Positions 1 to 10,966 of a stretch of DNA of 64,000 bases are shown here, one piece after another. The notes below the pieces were generated by a model. The model searched no databases, was not told the DNA's origin, and was given only the letters and a program-made list of their open reading frames with translations. The stretch's first letter is position 1; each line of letters opens with the position of its first letter. The DNA is taken from positions 1,860,001 to 1,924,000 of the forward strand of contig NZ_CP166245.1 of assembly GCF_033597815.2 (NCBI RefSeq). Reading direction: 5' to 3'. The stretch is from Staphylococcus sp. KG4-3. GTDB taxonomy: Bacteria > Bacillota > Bacilli > Staphylococcales > Staphylococcaceae. Position numbers and translations under genes: made by a program.

Positions 1-829
1 CAATCAAGCCACCAATTATACCGTTTATAGTTAATGGAACTGCAATAATTAAATGTTTAAAATAAACCGGTATCATCATTTTTGCAGCACCGATTATTAG
101 AACTAAATTCACGCCAGCGCTATTAACTCTAATTGAACCAAATAAAAATGTTACACACGCAGCAACTATCCCCATATTTGCAGCACCACTTCCTAATCCT
201 GATAAACCTATGGCAGTTGCAATAGCTACAACAGATATTGGCGTTACCATTAATAATGAATAAGTAATACAAATTAATATCGACATTAACATTGGATTAA
301 GTTCTGTAAACGAACTAACAACATGCCCTAAACCTTTAGTAACATTTGATACGTAACTTAGCGTATATAATCCAATAACGCCACTTATTACAGGTATTAA
401 CACTGGTAAAATAATCATTTCTAATGAACCTAGTTTATCGCGTAATAATAAATATAAAAAACATGCAACAATAACGACGAGAATAGTGTTTATAATATCA
501 CCGATACCATTTAACACAAATCCTCCAGCTGTAATTTTCACGGCACCACTACCTAACATAGCAGAGACACCAACCATTGCAGCACCTGCACCATTAAACT
601 TAAATTGATGTGCTGCCAAAACGCCAATGATAAATGCCATAAATGACTGAATTAATACTACAAGTTGATATATTGATTCTAGTAATTGATTACCATCTTT
701 AAAAAACTTTAATAACTCTCCTAATAATGCATTAGGTAATAAAGCAATTACTACTCCTGCACCAACAGCTTGTAAAATATTACTAAAAAATTGTTTTCCA
801 TTTGATTCTGAACTTTTATACTTAACCAT
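1..829 (-). CDS. PTS EIIC-like membrane permease (PTS_EIIC_2 type), C-terminus cut by window edge
   Basis: The reading frame opens with ATG at 829 behind a good ribosome site (TTTGGAGGA about nine bases upstream) and stays open to base 1, giving about 276 residues without a stop. The protein is almost wholly hydrophobic, with long membrane spans rich in I, V, L and G and repeated small-residue stretches such as GAGAAMVGVSAMLGSGA and GLSGLGSGAANMG. This pattern fits the standalone PTS transporter subunit IIC family (PF13303) found in staphylococci. No EIIA or EIIB domain is visible in the part seen, so phosphotransfer partners, if any, lie elsewhere. The substrate cannot be inferred. The family call rests on pattern recognition and is moderately sure. 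Confidence 0.7.
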   Translation of the reverse strand, partial: MVKYKSSESNGKQFFSNILQAVGAGVVIALLPNALLGELLKFFKDGNQLLESIYQLVVLIQSFMAFIIGVLAAHQFKFNGAGAAMVGVSAMLGSGAVKITAGGFVLNGIGDIINTILVVIVACFLYLLLRDKLGSLEMIILPVLIPVISGVIGLYTLSYVSNVTKGLGHVVSSFTELNPMLMSILICITYSLLMVTPISVVAIATAIGLSGLGSGAANMGIVAACVTFLFGSIRVNSAGVNLVLIIGAAKMMIPVYFKHLIIAVPLTINGIIGGLI

Positions 830-1040
830 CAAATTATGTCCTCCAAATATAACATTAGACTAATAATATTACACATTGTATTAAACTACAATATTAACTT
901 AAGCATAGTAATAATTAATTTTAAAGGTTCTATAAGTATAGAGATTTATAAAAAAACTTCTATATTAATAAAAGAAATGACATATGACTAAATTTAAAAT
1001 ACAATATTTAAATTTACTTCTATTTAAACTTAAAGAAAGT
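830..1040. other. AT-rich intergenic region
   Basis: This gap between the permease start and the terminator of tRNA-Leu is AT-rich and holds no plausible coding sequence. It should contain the promoter of the minus-strand permease gene. No clear operator was recognised. Confidence 0.4.
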
Positions 1041-1072
1041 AAAAAAAAGAAACATCATTAAATGATGTTTCT
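1041..1072 (-). terminator. Rho-independent terminator after tRNA-Leu(CAA)
   Basis: On the minus strand a perfect hairpin, AGAAACATCAT paired with ATGATGTTTCT, is followed directly by a run of eight T. It lies about 20 bases after the tRNA-Leu gene and would end that transcript. Confidence 0.85.
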
Positions 1073-1094
1073 AAAGTGTTAGTTATTTTATTAG

Positions 1095-1177
1095 TACCGG
1101 CGGTCGGGATCGAACCGACACTCCAAAAAGGAACGGGATTTTGAGTCCCGCGCGTCTGCCAATTCCGCCACGCCGGC
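1095..1177 (-). tRNA. tRNA-Leu(CAA)
   Basis: The minus strand folds as a class II tRNA: acceptor GCCGGCG against CGCCGGT, discriminator A, anticodon loop CTCAAAA giving CAA, a long variable arm and T-loop TTCGATC. The CCA end is not encoded. It stands apart from the main cluster, beyond panD, with its own terminator. Confidence 0.95.
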
Positions 1178-1496
1178 TCAATAGCTCATACGAGACTATT
1201 TATTAATCATCATTTATATCTGTAAATATTATACAACTTCTAAATGGCATAAATACATTATATTACTAACTACATTTGTCGTCAATAGATTTATTAAATA
1301 AACCTGTAATTGCTAGGTTTAAGTACAATAATTTAAAATGTAAATTGTAAATTTTGTCACTATTCAACTTCAAAGCTTTAAGCATAATAACTTAGATAAA
1401 TGTTAAAAATTAAGTAAAAGTTAAAATCTATAAAACATGAATTTCCTCTATATAATTATATAGAGGAATTAAAAAGATCAAAGTAAAATATTAATG
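1178..1496. other. Intergenic region between panD and tRNA-Leu
   Basis: This stretch of about 320 bases is AT-rich and has no credible gene. Its one clear structure is a near-perfect palindrome at 1441-1470 just after the panD stop. The promoter of tRNA-Leu(CAA) must lie here or further upstream, but I could not assign it. Confidence 0.4.
1441..1470 (-). terminator. Near-perfect palindrome, probable panD terminator
   Basis: Thirty bases form two 15-base arms (ATTTCCTCTATATAA / TTATATAGAGGAATT) with one mismatch and no spare loop. It follows the panD stop by 27 bases. The minus strand continues with AAATTCATGTTTTATAG, so the T-run is poor. A terminator is the simplest reading; a protein-binding palindrome is possible. 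Confidence 0.5.
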
Positions 1497-1883
1497 CTAA
1501 TCAGTTATGACTTCACTCTCAACTTCATGAATCATTTGTGTAATTTGATTATATTCATTCAAAACAGCAACTTTTGGGGCATGTGTAGAAAGCTCTTCTT
1601 CCTTCAGTTGAACATAACTCATAATGATTACCACATCATCCACTTCAACTAATCTAGAGGCCGCGCCATTCAAACAAATCTTACCACTACCTCGTTCACC
1701 TTCAATCACATATGTTTCAAACCTTGCCCCATTATTATTATTTACAATAGCTACTTTTTCATTAGGTAATATATCAACTGCTTCTAATAAATCTTTATCT
1801 ATAGTAATACTACCTACATAGTTTAAATTTGATTCCGTAACTCTCGCTCTATGAATTTTTCCATTCATCATTGTTCTAATCAT
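1497..1883 (-). CDS. panD: Aspartate 1-decarboxylase
   Basis: PanD removes the alpha-carboxylate of L-aspartate to give beta-alanine for pantothenate and coenzyme A. The product of 128 residues matches the usual family length. The self-cleavage site is visible as YVGSITID, so Gly24-Ser25 is the expected point where the proenzyme splits to form the pyruvoyl group. Further family landmarks are the [10 protein letters not shown] and [20 protein letters not shown] segments. I start at the ATG at 1883, which has GGAG ten bases upstream; an in-frame TTG three codons earlier is less likely. The gene stands alone, between two tRNA transcription units, with no panB or panC nearby. The family assignment is firm. 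Confidence 0.95.
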   Translation of the reverse strand: MIRTMMNGKIHRARVTESNLNYVGSITIDKDLLEAVDILPNEKVAIVNNNNGARFETYVIEGERGSGKICLNGAASRLVEVDDVVIIMSYVQLKEEELSTHAPKVAVLNEYNQITQMIHEVESEVITD

Positions 1884-2040
1884 TATATACAATCTCCTAC
1901 CACAAAATATTTATAATAATGTATGTTGTTTAAATTAATAGTACAAAATACTATTATGATTATTCATATTACCATATTATATAGAAATTGCTACAAATAT
2001 TAGAATTTAAAATAAGATTACATGTTAAGACAAAAAAGAT

Positions 2041-2068
2041 ATAAAAAAAACTTCCCATAAGGAAGAAT
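2041..2068 (-). terminator. Terminator of the rRNA/tRNA operon
   Basis: Just past the last tRNA-Gly gene the minus strand reads CTTCC-TTAT-GGGAAG followed by eight T. This is where the long 16S-23S-5S-tRNA transcript should end. Confidence 0.85.
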
Positions 2069-2071
2069 AAA

Positions 2072-2146
2072 TGGAGCGGAAGATAGGACTTACACCTATA
2101 TCTCATTCCAGGAAGGAATGTGTTCTGAGAGTTGAACTACTCCCGC
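2072..2146 (-). tRNA. Non-proteinogenic tRNA-Gly(UCC), copy 1 (type A)
   Basis: The minus strand folds as a tRNA: acceptor GCGGGAG against CTTCCGC, encoded TCCA end, D-stem GTTC/GAAC, anticodon stem CATTC/GAATG with loop CTTCCTG (anticodon TCC). The D-loop AACTCTCA lacks the GG pair, and the T-loop is TGTAAGT in place of TTCRANY. Loss of both elbow signatures is the known mark of staphylococcal tRNA-Gly that feeds FemX/A/B pentaglycine bridge synthesis and is poorly bound by EF-Tu. Confidence 0.9.
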
Positions 2147-2161
2147 TTAATTATTAAATTA

Positions 2162-2236
2162 TGGAGCGGAGGATAGGACTTACACCTACACCACGTTCCG
2201 GGAAGGAACGTATTCTGAAAGTTGAAATACCCCCGC
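2162..2236 (-). tRNA. Non-proteinogenic tRNA-Gly(UCC), copy 2 (type B)
   Basis: Acceptor GCGGGGG pairs with CCTCCGC and the TCCA end is encoded. The anticodon stem is CGTTC/GAACG with loop CTTCCCG (TCC). The D-loop is AACTTTCA without GG and the T-loop is again TGTAAGT. It differs from copy 4 at a few places, including the acceptor and T-stem. It begins exactly 90 bases after copy 1. Confidence 0.9.
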
Positions 2237-2251
2237 TTAATTACTAAATTA

Positions 2252-2326
2252 TGGAGCGGAAGATAGGACTTACACCTATACCTCATTCCGGGAAGGAATG
2301 TGTTCTGAGAGTTGAACTACTCCCGC
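2252..2326 (-). tRNA. Non-proteinogenic tRNA-Gly(UCC), copy 3 (type A)
   Basis: Nearly identical to copy 1: anticodon stem CATTC/GAATG, D-loop AACTCTCA, T-loop TGTAAGT. It differs in the anticodon loop (CTTCCCG) and one base in the variable region. Spacing to its neighbours is again 90 bases. Confidence 0.9.
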
Positions 2327-2341
2327 TTAATTATTAAATTA

Positions 2342-2416
2342 TGGAGCGGAAGATAGGACTTACACCTATACCACGTTCCGGGAAGGAACGTATTCTGAAA
2401 GTTGAAATACTCCCGC
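2342..2416 (-). tRNA. Non-proteinogenic tRNA-Gly(UCC), copy 4 (type B)
   Basis: First of the four to be transcribed. Acceptor GCGGGAG/CTTCCGC, anticodon stem CGTTC/GAACG, loop CTTCCCG (TCC), D-loop AACTTTCA without GG, T-loop TGTAAGT. This is the type closest to the non-proteinogenic tRNA-Gly I remember from S. aureus. Confidence 0.9.
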
Positions 2417-2426
2417 ATTTTGATGA

Positions 2427-2497
<71 letters not shown>

Positions 2498-2506
2498 AAT
2501 AAAAAA

Positions 2507-2578
2507 CTGGGCTAGCTGGATTCGAACCAGCGCGTGATGGAGTCAAAGTCCATTGCCTTACCGCTTGGCTATAGCCCA
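2507..2578 (-). tRNA. tRNA-Gln(UUG)
   Basis: Acceptor TGGGCTA/TAGCCCA with discriminator G, anticodon loop CTTTGAC giving TTG. In this genus it is first charged with glutamate and then amidated by GatCAB, which is encoded at 45157-48358. CCA is not encoded. Confidence 0.95.
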
Positions 2579-2589
2579 TTAATATAGAG

Positions 2590-2663
2590 GGCGGATGATG
2601 GGAATCGAACCCACGAGTGTCGGAACCACAATCCGATGCGTTAACCACTTCGCCACAACCGCC
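2590..2663 (-). tRNA. tRNA-His(GUG)
   Basis: Has the extra 5' G (G-1) opposite C73 that marks tRNA-His. Anticodon loop TTGTGGT gives GTG. The acceptor GCGGTTG faces CATCCGC, which leaves a T5-T68 mismatch. Its 5' end is only one base from the CCA end of tRNA-Trp. CCA is not encoded. Confidence 0.94.
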
Positions 2664-2664
2664 A

Positions 2665-2738
2665 TGGCAGGGGCAGTAGGAATCGAACCCACATCAAAGG
2701 TTTTGGAGACCTCTATTCTACCGTTGAAATATGCCCCT
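2665..2738 (-). tRNA. tRNA-Trp(CCA)
   Basis: Acceptor AGGGGCA/TGCCCCT, discriminator G, anticodon loop CTCCAAA giving CCA, encoded CCA end. Confidence 0.95.
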
Positions 2739-2755
2739 ATTAAATTAAAAATAAA

Positions 2756-2839
2756 TGGTGGAGGGGGGCAGATTCGAACTGCCGAACCCGAAGGAGCGGA
2801 TTTACAGTCCGCCGCGTTTAGCCACTTCGCTACCCCTCC
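2756..2839 (-). tRNA. tRNA-Tyr(GUA)
   Basis: Class II tRNA with acceptor GGAGGGG/CCCCTCC, discriminator A, anticodon loop CTGTAAA giving GTA, long variable arm and encoded CCA end. Confidence 0.95.
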
Positions 2840-2845
2840 TAAGAA

Positions 2846-2921
<76 letters not shown>

Positions 2922-2931
2922 TTGCATAAAA

Positions 2932-3004
2932 TGGTTCAGGACAGAATCGAACTGCCGACACATGGAGCTTCAATCCATTGCTCTACCAACTGAGCTACTG
3001 AACC
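2932..3004 (-). tRNA. tRNA-Phe(GAA)
   Basis: Acceptor GGTTCAG/CTGAACC, discriminator A, anticodon loop TTGAAGC giving GAA. CCA is not encoded. Confidence 0.95.
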
Positions 3005-3014
3005 ATAATTAAAA

Positions 3015-3090
3015 TGGCGGTCCCGATGGGATTCGAACCCACGATCTCCTGCGTGACAGGCAGGCGTGTTAACCGCTACACTACGGGACC
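3015..3090 (-). tRNA. tRNA-Asp(GUC)
   Basis: Acceptor GGTCCCG/CGGGACC, discriminator G, anticodon loop CTGTCAC giving GTC, encoded CCA. Confidence 0.95.
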
Positions 3091-3098
3091 TTTAAAAA

Positions 3099-3172
<74 letters not shown>

Positions 3173-3185
3173 ATAATAATATTAA

Positions 3186-3278
3186 TGGCGGAGGAAGAGG
3201 GATTCGAACCCCCGCGAGCCGTTAAGCTCCTGTCGGTTTTCAAGACCGATCCCTTCAGCCGGACTTGGGTATTCCTCC
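3186..3278 (-). tRNA. tRNA-Ser(UGA), copy 1
   Basis: Class II tRNA with acceptor GGAGGAA/TTCCTCC, anticodon loop CTTGAAA giving TGA, encoded CCA. The variable-arm stem is GAGC/GCTC; the neighbouring copy has GGGC/GCCC. Confidence 0.95.
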
Positions 3279-3322
3279 ACAAATATTAGCTAAAATTAAA
3301 TTATATTCAATTATGATAAAAA

Positions 3323-3415
3323 TGGCGGAGGAAGAGGGATTCGAACCCCCGCGGGCCGTTAAGCCCCTGTCGGTTTTCAAGACCGATCCCTTCAGCCGGA
3401 CTTGGGTATTCCTCC
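3323..3415 (-). tRNA. tRNA-Ser(UGA), copy 2
   Basis: Same 93-base gene as the copy at 3186-3278 apart from a paired change in the variable arm (GGGC/GCCC). Anticodon TGA, CCA encoded. The two copies are 44 bases apart. Confidence 0.95.
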
Positions 3416-3424
3416 AAAATTATA

Positions 3425-3498
3425 TGGACCTTGCAGGATTCGAACCTGCGACCGAACGGTTATGAGCCGTTAGCTCTGACCAACTGAGCTAAAGGTCC
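3425..3498 (-). tRNA. tRNA-Ile2(CAU, lysidine type)
   Basis: Anticodon loop CTCATAA gives CAT, but the body (acceptor GGACCTT/AAGGTCC) matches the Bacillus-type minor isoleucine tRNA and not the elongator Met tRNA. C34 would be converted to lysidine by TilS so that it reads AUA. CCA is not encoded. The Ile2 reading rests on similarity to remembered Firmicute sequences. Confidence 0.82.
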
Positions 3499-3525
3499 TA
3501 AATATAATTTACAACTAATAATTAG

Positions 3526-3599
3526 TGGCGGTGGAGGGGATCGAACCCCCGACCTCACGGGTATGAACCGTGCGCTCTAGCCAGCTGAGCTACACCGCC
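3526..3599 (-). tRNA. Elongator tRNA-Met(CAU)
   Basis: Acceptor GGCGGTG/CACCGCC, discriminator A, anticodon loop TTCATAC giving CAT. The body matches Firmicute elongator Met tRNA. CCA is not encoded. Confidence 0.9.
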
Positions 3600-3626
3600 G
3601 TTGTATTTATGTTGTATTATTAAATA

Positions 3627-3702
3627 TGGTGGAGACTAGCGGGATCGAACCGCTGACCTCCTGCGTGCAAAGCAGGCGCTCTCCCATCTGAGCTAAGCCC
3701 CC
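3627..3702 (-). tRNA. tRNA-Ala(UGC)
   Basis: Acceptor GGGGGCT/AGTCTCC with the G3-U70 pair that AlaRS requires, anticodon loop TTTGCAC giving TGC, encoded CCA. The 16S-23S spacer copy at 7729-7804 has the same sequence. Confidence 0.95.
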
Positions 3703-3720
3703 ATATATATTTTAGGTTTA

Positions 3721-3794
3721 TCGGGAAGACAGGATTCGAACCTGCGACCCCTTGGTCCCAAACCAAGTGCTCTACCAAGCTGAGCTACTTCCCG
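3721..3794 (-). tRNA. tRNA-Pro(UGG)
   Basis: Acceptor CGGGAAG/CTTCCCG, discriminator A, anticodon loop TTTGGGA giving TGG. CCA is not encoded. Confidence 0.95.
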
Positions 3795-3802
3795 TAAATT
3801 AA

Positions 3803-3876
3803 TGCGCCCAATAGGGGTCGAACCTATAACCTCTTGATTCGTAGTCAAGTACTCTATCCAGTTGAGCTATGGGCGC
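3803..3876 (-). tRNA. tRNA-Arg(ACG)
   Basis: Acceptor GCGCCCA/TGGGCGC, discriminator A, anticodon loop CTACGAA giving ACG; A34 would be deaminated to inosine by TadA. CCA is not encoded. Confidence 0.95.
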
Positions 3877-3893
3877 ATAATTTTATAGGATTA

Positions 3894-3979
3894 TGCCGAG
3901 GACCGGAATCGAACCGGTACGGTGATCTCTCACCGCAGGATTTTAAGTCCTGTGCGTCTGCCAGTTCCGCCACCCCGGC
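3894..3979 (-). tRNA. tRNA-Leu(UAA)
   Basis: Class II tRNA with acceptor GCCGGGG/CCTCGGC, anticodon loop CTTAAAA giving TAA, long variable arm. CCA is not encoded. Confidence 0.95.
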
Positions 3980-3987
3980 AAAAATAA

Positions 3988-4062
3988 TGGAGCAGAAGAC
4001 GGGATTCGAACCCGCGACCCCGACCTTGGCAAGGTCGTATTCTACCGCTGAACTACTTCTGC
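3988..4062 (-). tRNA. tRNA-Gly(GCC), proteinogenic
   Basis: Acceptor GCAGAAG/CTTCTGC, discriminator T, encoded CCA, anticodon loop TTGCCAA giving GCC. D-loop (AGCGGT) and T-loop (TTCGAAT) are normal, in contrast with the four tRNA-Gly(UCC) genes at 2072-2416. Confidence 0.95.
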
Positions 4063-4065
4063 ATA

Positions 4066-4147
4066 TGCGGGTGAAGGGAGTCGAACCCCCACGCCGTAAG
4101 GCGCTAGATCCTAAGTCTAGTGCGTCTGCCAATTCCGCCACACCCGC
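4066..4147 (-). tRNA. tRNA-Leu(UAG)
   Basis: Class II tRNA with acceptor GCGGGTG/CACCCGC, anticodon loop CTTAGGA giving TAG, long variable arm. CCA is not encoded. Confidence 0.95.
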
Positions 4148-4160
4148 GATATTAAAATAA

Positions 4161-4236
4161 TGGTGAGCCATAGTGGGCTCGAACCACTGACCCTCTGATT
4201 AAAAGTCAGATGCTCTACCAACTGAGCTAATGGCTC
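4161..4236 (-). tRNA. tRNA-Lys(UUU)
   Basis: Acceptor GAGCCAT/ATGGCTC, anticodon loop CTTTTAA giving TTT, encoded CCA. Confidence 0.95.
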
Positions 4237-4243
4237 TTTAAAA

Positions 4244-4319
<76 letters not shown>

Positions 4320-4335
4320 TATTAAAAGTAATAAA

Positions 4336-4411
4336 TGGTGGAGGATGACGGGTTCGAACCGCCGACCCTCTGCTTGTAAGGCAGATGCTCTCCCAGCTGA
4401 GCTAATCCTCC
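4336..4411 (-). tRNA. tRNA-Val(UAC)
   Basis: Acceptor GGAGGAT, anticodon loop CTTACAA giving TAC, encoded CCA. It is the first tRNA downstream of 5S rRNA in the operon. Confidence 0.95.
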
Positions 4412-4420
4412 ATATAAGTT

Positions 4421-4535
4421 GCCTGGCAACGTCCTACTCTTGCGGAACGTAAGTCCGACTACCATCGGCGCTAAAGAGCTTAACTTCTGTGTTCGGCATG
4501 GGAACAGGTGTGACCTCTTTGCCATTGTCACCAGA
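4421..4535 (-). rRNA. rrf: 5S ribosomal RNA
   Basis: Typical Firmicute 5S sequence on the minus strand, starting TCTGGTGACAATGGC and ending GTTGCCAGGC, with paired ends and the conserved CCGAACACAGAAG loop. About 115 bases. Confidence 0.95.
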
Positions 4536-4614
4536 CAATGAAATGTATGAAATTATACATTCAAAACTAGATAGTAAGTAAAATATGATTTAACCAAAAC
4601 AAAACAATTTAAAA

Positions 4615-7538
<2,924 letters not shown>

Positions 7539-7728
7539 TTTTTTGACTTTCAACACGAACAAGTCGGTTGAAAACCCAAAATGTTATTAATCTGTGAGTG
7601 TTCTTTCGAACACTAGCGATTATTTCTTTTTGAATTCAAAGCTTGTTAAAAAACTCTAATTCACTCGGTTTTGCTTGGTAAAATCATAAATTTTACTTAC
7701 TTATCTAGTTTTCAATGTACAAATTTTA

Positions 7729-7804
7729 TGGTGGAGACTAGCGGGATCGAACCGCTGACCTCCTGCGTGCAAAGCAGGCGCTCTCCCATCTGAGCTAAGC
7801 CCCC
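7729..7804 (-). tRNA. tRNA-Ala(UGC), 16S-23S spacer
   Basis: Same sequence as the tRNA-Ala at 3627-3702, with anticodon TGC, G3-U70 and encoded CCA. It lies just before 23S. Confidence 0.95.
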
Positions 7805-7824
7805 ATAAAAATATTCAAATCTAA

Positions 7825-7901
<77 letters not shown>

Positions 7902-7994
7902 ATTCCGATATGAATACTCTAATGAGCATTCAAAACTGAATACAATATGTCAATGTTATTCCTGTTTCATCTTCGTAAGAAGATGTTTCCGAAT

Positions 7995-9557
<1,563 letters not shown>

Positions 9558-9706
9558 TGAATTATGATGTTTGATTAGCTCATAAAATACTAATTTGTGT
9601 TATCTCTAACACTTGTTTTGAACCAACAATTTAATGTTGTATTCGGAATTAACGTTGACATATTGCAATTCAGTTTTCAATGTTCATTAATGTGTTACAA
9701 GAAATT

Positions 9707-9735
9707 ATTTTATCATTAAGTTTTTGTTAAGTCAA
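9707..9735 (-). promoter_or_regulatory. rRNA operon promoter P2
   Basis: On the minus strand a -35 box TTGACT (9730-9735) and a -10 box TAAAAT (9707-9712) are separated by 17 bases, about 150 bases upstream of 16S. Confidence 0.75.
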
Positions 9736-9899
9736 TGATAAATTTTTAATTTTTTTGTTAAGTTTGTTTCGTTTTCCTCAACTCAACATTTACTATTATA
9801 TAACTTACAAATGATATTCACAAGCGTTAATTTTACACTTTTTAAAATTCATTTTGTTTCAATTGATGTTGCAATGCGTCTTGTTTTGACGACTTTTAT

Positions 9900-9928
9900 A
9901 TAGTATCAAGATTATTCCATATCGTCAA
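9900..9928 (-). promoter_or_regulatory. rRNA operon promoter P1
   Basis: On the minus strand TTGACG (9923-9928) and TACTAT (9900-9905) are separated by 17 bases. It lies about 190 bases upstream of P2, giving the usual tandem arrangement of rRNA promoters. Confidence 0.7.
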
Positions 9929-9935
9929 TAATTAT

Positions 9936-10419
9936 TGCGAATCTTTTTAGTTGAATTTTACCTTTATATTCACTATTTAGTAAATAGATGTACAGGTTTT
10001 TAAAATGGTGTAATAACATTGCATAACTAATTACACATTTTATTGTAATTTCTCACCCTCCTAGTAAGTAAATGTATTTTTGTATACGATCTATCTCCTA
10101 TATTTTAAATAATCATATATTTTTAATAATACTTGTTTCTACTTATAGAAAGAATTGAAAATAAAAAGAAACCGAGATATCAGATATCTCGGTTTCTAGC
10201 TTTGTACAAGATAACAACTAACTGGTACAAGTTGAACTTATTTAACAGTCCATTTAATTGATAAACAATTAGAAGCTTAAAGATGCTAAATATCAATTTC
10301 AAACATAATTAGTTTTGTCTGTGCATAAAAAGTAAATTATTTCCATAATATGTTTACTTACTTTCAATTTAGTTTCTTCATAGCTATTAAATTAATCATT
10401 ACTTCAACTATGGTTACGA
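9936..10419. other. Intergenic region upstream of rRNA promoters
   Basis: AT-rich stretch between the perR stop and rRNA promoter P1. Apart from the hairpin terminator at 10157-10197 I see no gene or defined site. Confidence 0.4.
10157..10197 (-). terminator. Terminator downstream of perR
   Basis: A perfect stem GAAACCGAGATA / TATCTCGGTTTC with a five-base loop sits at 10168-10196. On the minus strand it is followed by TTTTTATTTTC. It is the only strong terminator after perR, about 220 bases past its stop, and insulates the rRNA promoters. Confidence 0.75.
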
Positions 10420-10872
10420 TTATTCTTTTTTATCTTGGCAATCTTTGCATAAACCATAAATTTCCATACGATGATGCGTTACATTAAAGTCTGTTACGTG
10501 TTGGGCTAATTGTTCTACCTCATCTAGTTGTGGATAATGAAAGTCTACGATTTTACCACAATCTTCACATATAACATGGTAGTGATTGTGTGTACTGAAA
10601 TCAAAACGGCTTGATGAATCTCCATACGGTAATTCTTTAACTATCCCTATTTCTTTGAAGACACGTAAATTATTATATATAGTAGCAACACTTATATTTG
10701 GAAAATCAGGTGAAAGTGCTTGATAAATTTCATCGGCTGTAGGATGTGACTCTGAAGCAATTAAGAATTTAAGAATCGCTTGTCTTTGTGGAGTTATTCT
10801 CACGCCATTATTTCTTAAAGATGCAATTGAATCTTCTAGTTGATGTTCAACTGTTTCCATCTCTGCACTCAT
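10420..10872 (-). CDS. perR: Peroxide-responsive Fur-family repressor PerR
   Basis: PerR is a metal-dependent DNA-binding repressor that senses hydrogen peroxide by oxidation of histidines in its Fe/Mn site and controls genes such as katA, ahpCF and ftnA. The 150-residue product shows the winged helix ([24 protein letters not shown]), the histidine-rich sensing region ([16 protein letters not shown]) and two CxxC zinc pairs (CEDC and CKDC). I start at the ATG at 10872 to match the S. aureus protein; an ATG four codons upstream exists but has a weaker ribosome site. A PerR-box-like sequence lies at 10894-10908, suggesting autoregulation. Identification is strong. Confidence 0.95.
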   Translation of the reverse strand: MSAEMETVEHQLEDSIASLRNNGVRITPQRQAILKFLIASESHPTADEIYQALSPDFPNISVATIYNNLRVFKEIGIVKELPYGDSSSRFDFSTHNHYHVICEDCGKIVDFHYPQLDEVEQLAQHVTDFNVTHHRMEIYGLCKDCQDKKE

Positions 10873-10893
10873 TTCCCTCACCATCTTTCTATT

Positions 10894-10908
10894 TAAGAAT
10901 TATTATTA
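10894..10908 (-). promoter_or_regulatory. Candidate PerR box upstream of perR
   Basis: TAAGAATTATTATTA matches the staphylococcal PerR box TTATAATTATTATAA at 12 of 15 positions. It lies 22 bases upstream of the perR start, where a repressor would block the promoter. AT-richness makes chance matches likely. Confidence 0.45.
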
Positions 10909-10966
10909 CTTAATATTAATATAACTGTTAAATTAGGGAAATGTCAATATTCTTAGTCTAAACTCG

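Larger units (their letters stand above)
2071..2420 (-). repeat. Four-copy 90-bp tandem array of tRNA-Gly genes (A-B-A-B)
   Basis: Four units of exactly 90 bases follow each other, each a 75-base tRNA-Gly gene plus a 15-base AT spacer (TTAATTAYTAAATTA). Units alternate between two sequence types, as if an A-B pair had been duplicated as a block. Confidence 0.9.

Noticed and set aside
2071-2420. Possible CRISPR-like or satellite repeat
   Set aside because: The 90-base units fold as complete tRNA-Gly genes with encoded CCA, so they are tRNA genes and not an array with spacers.
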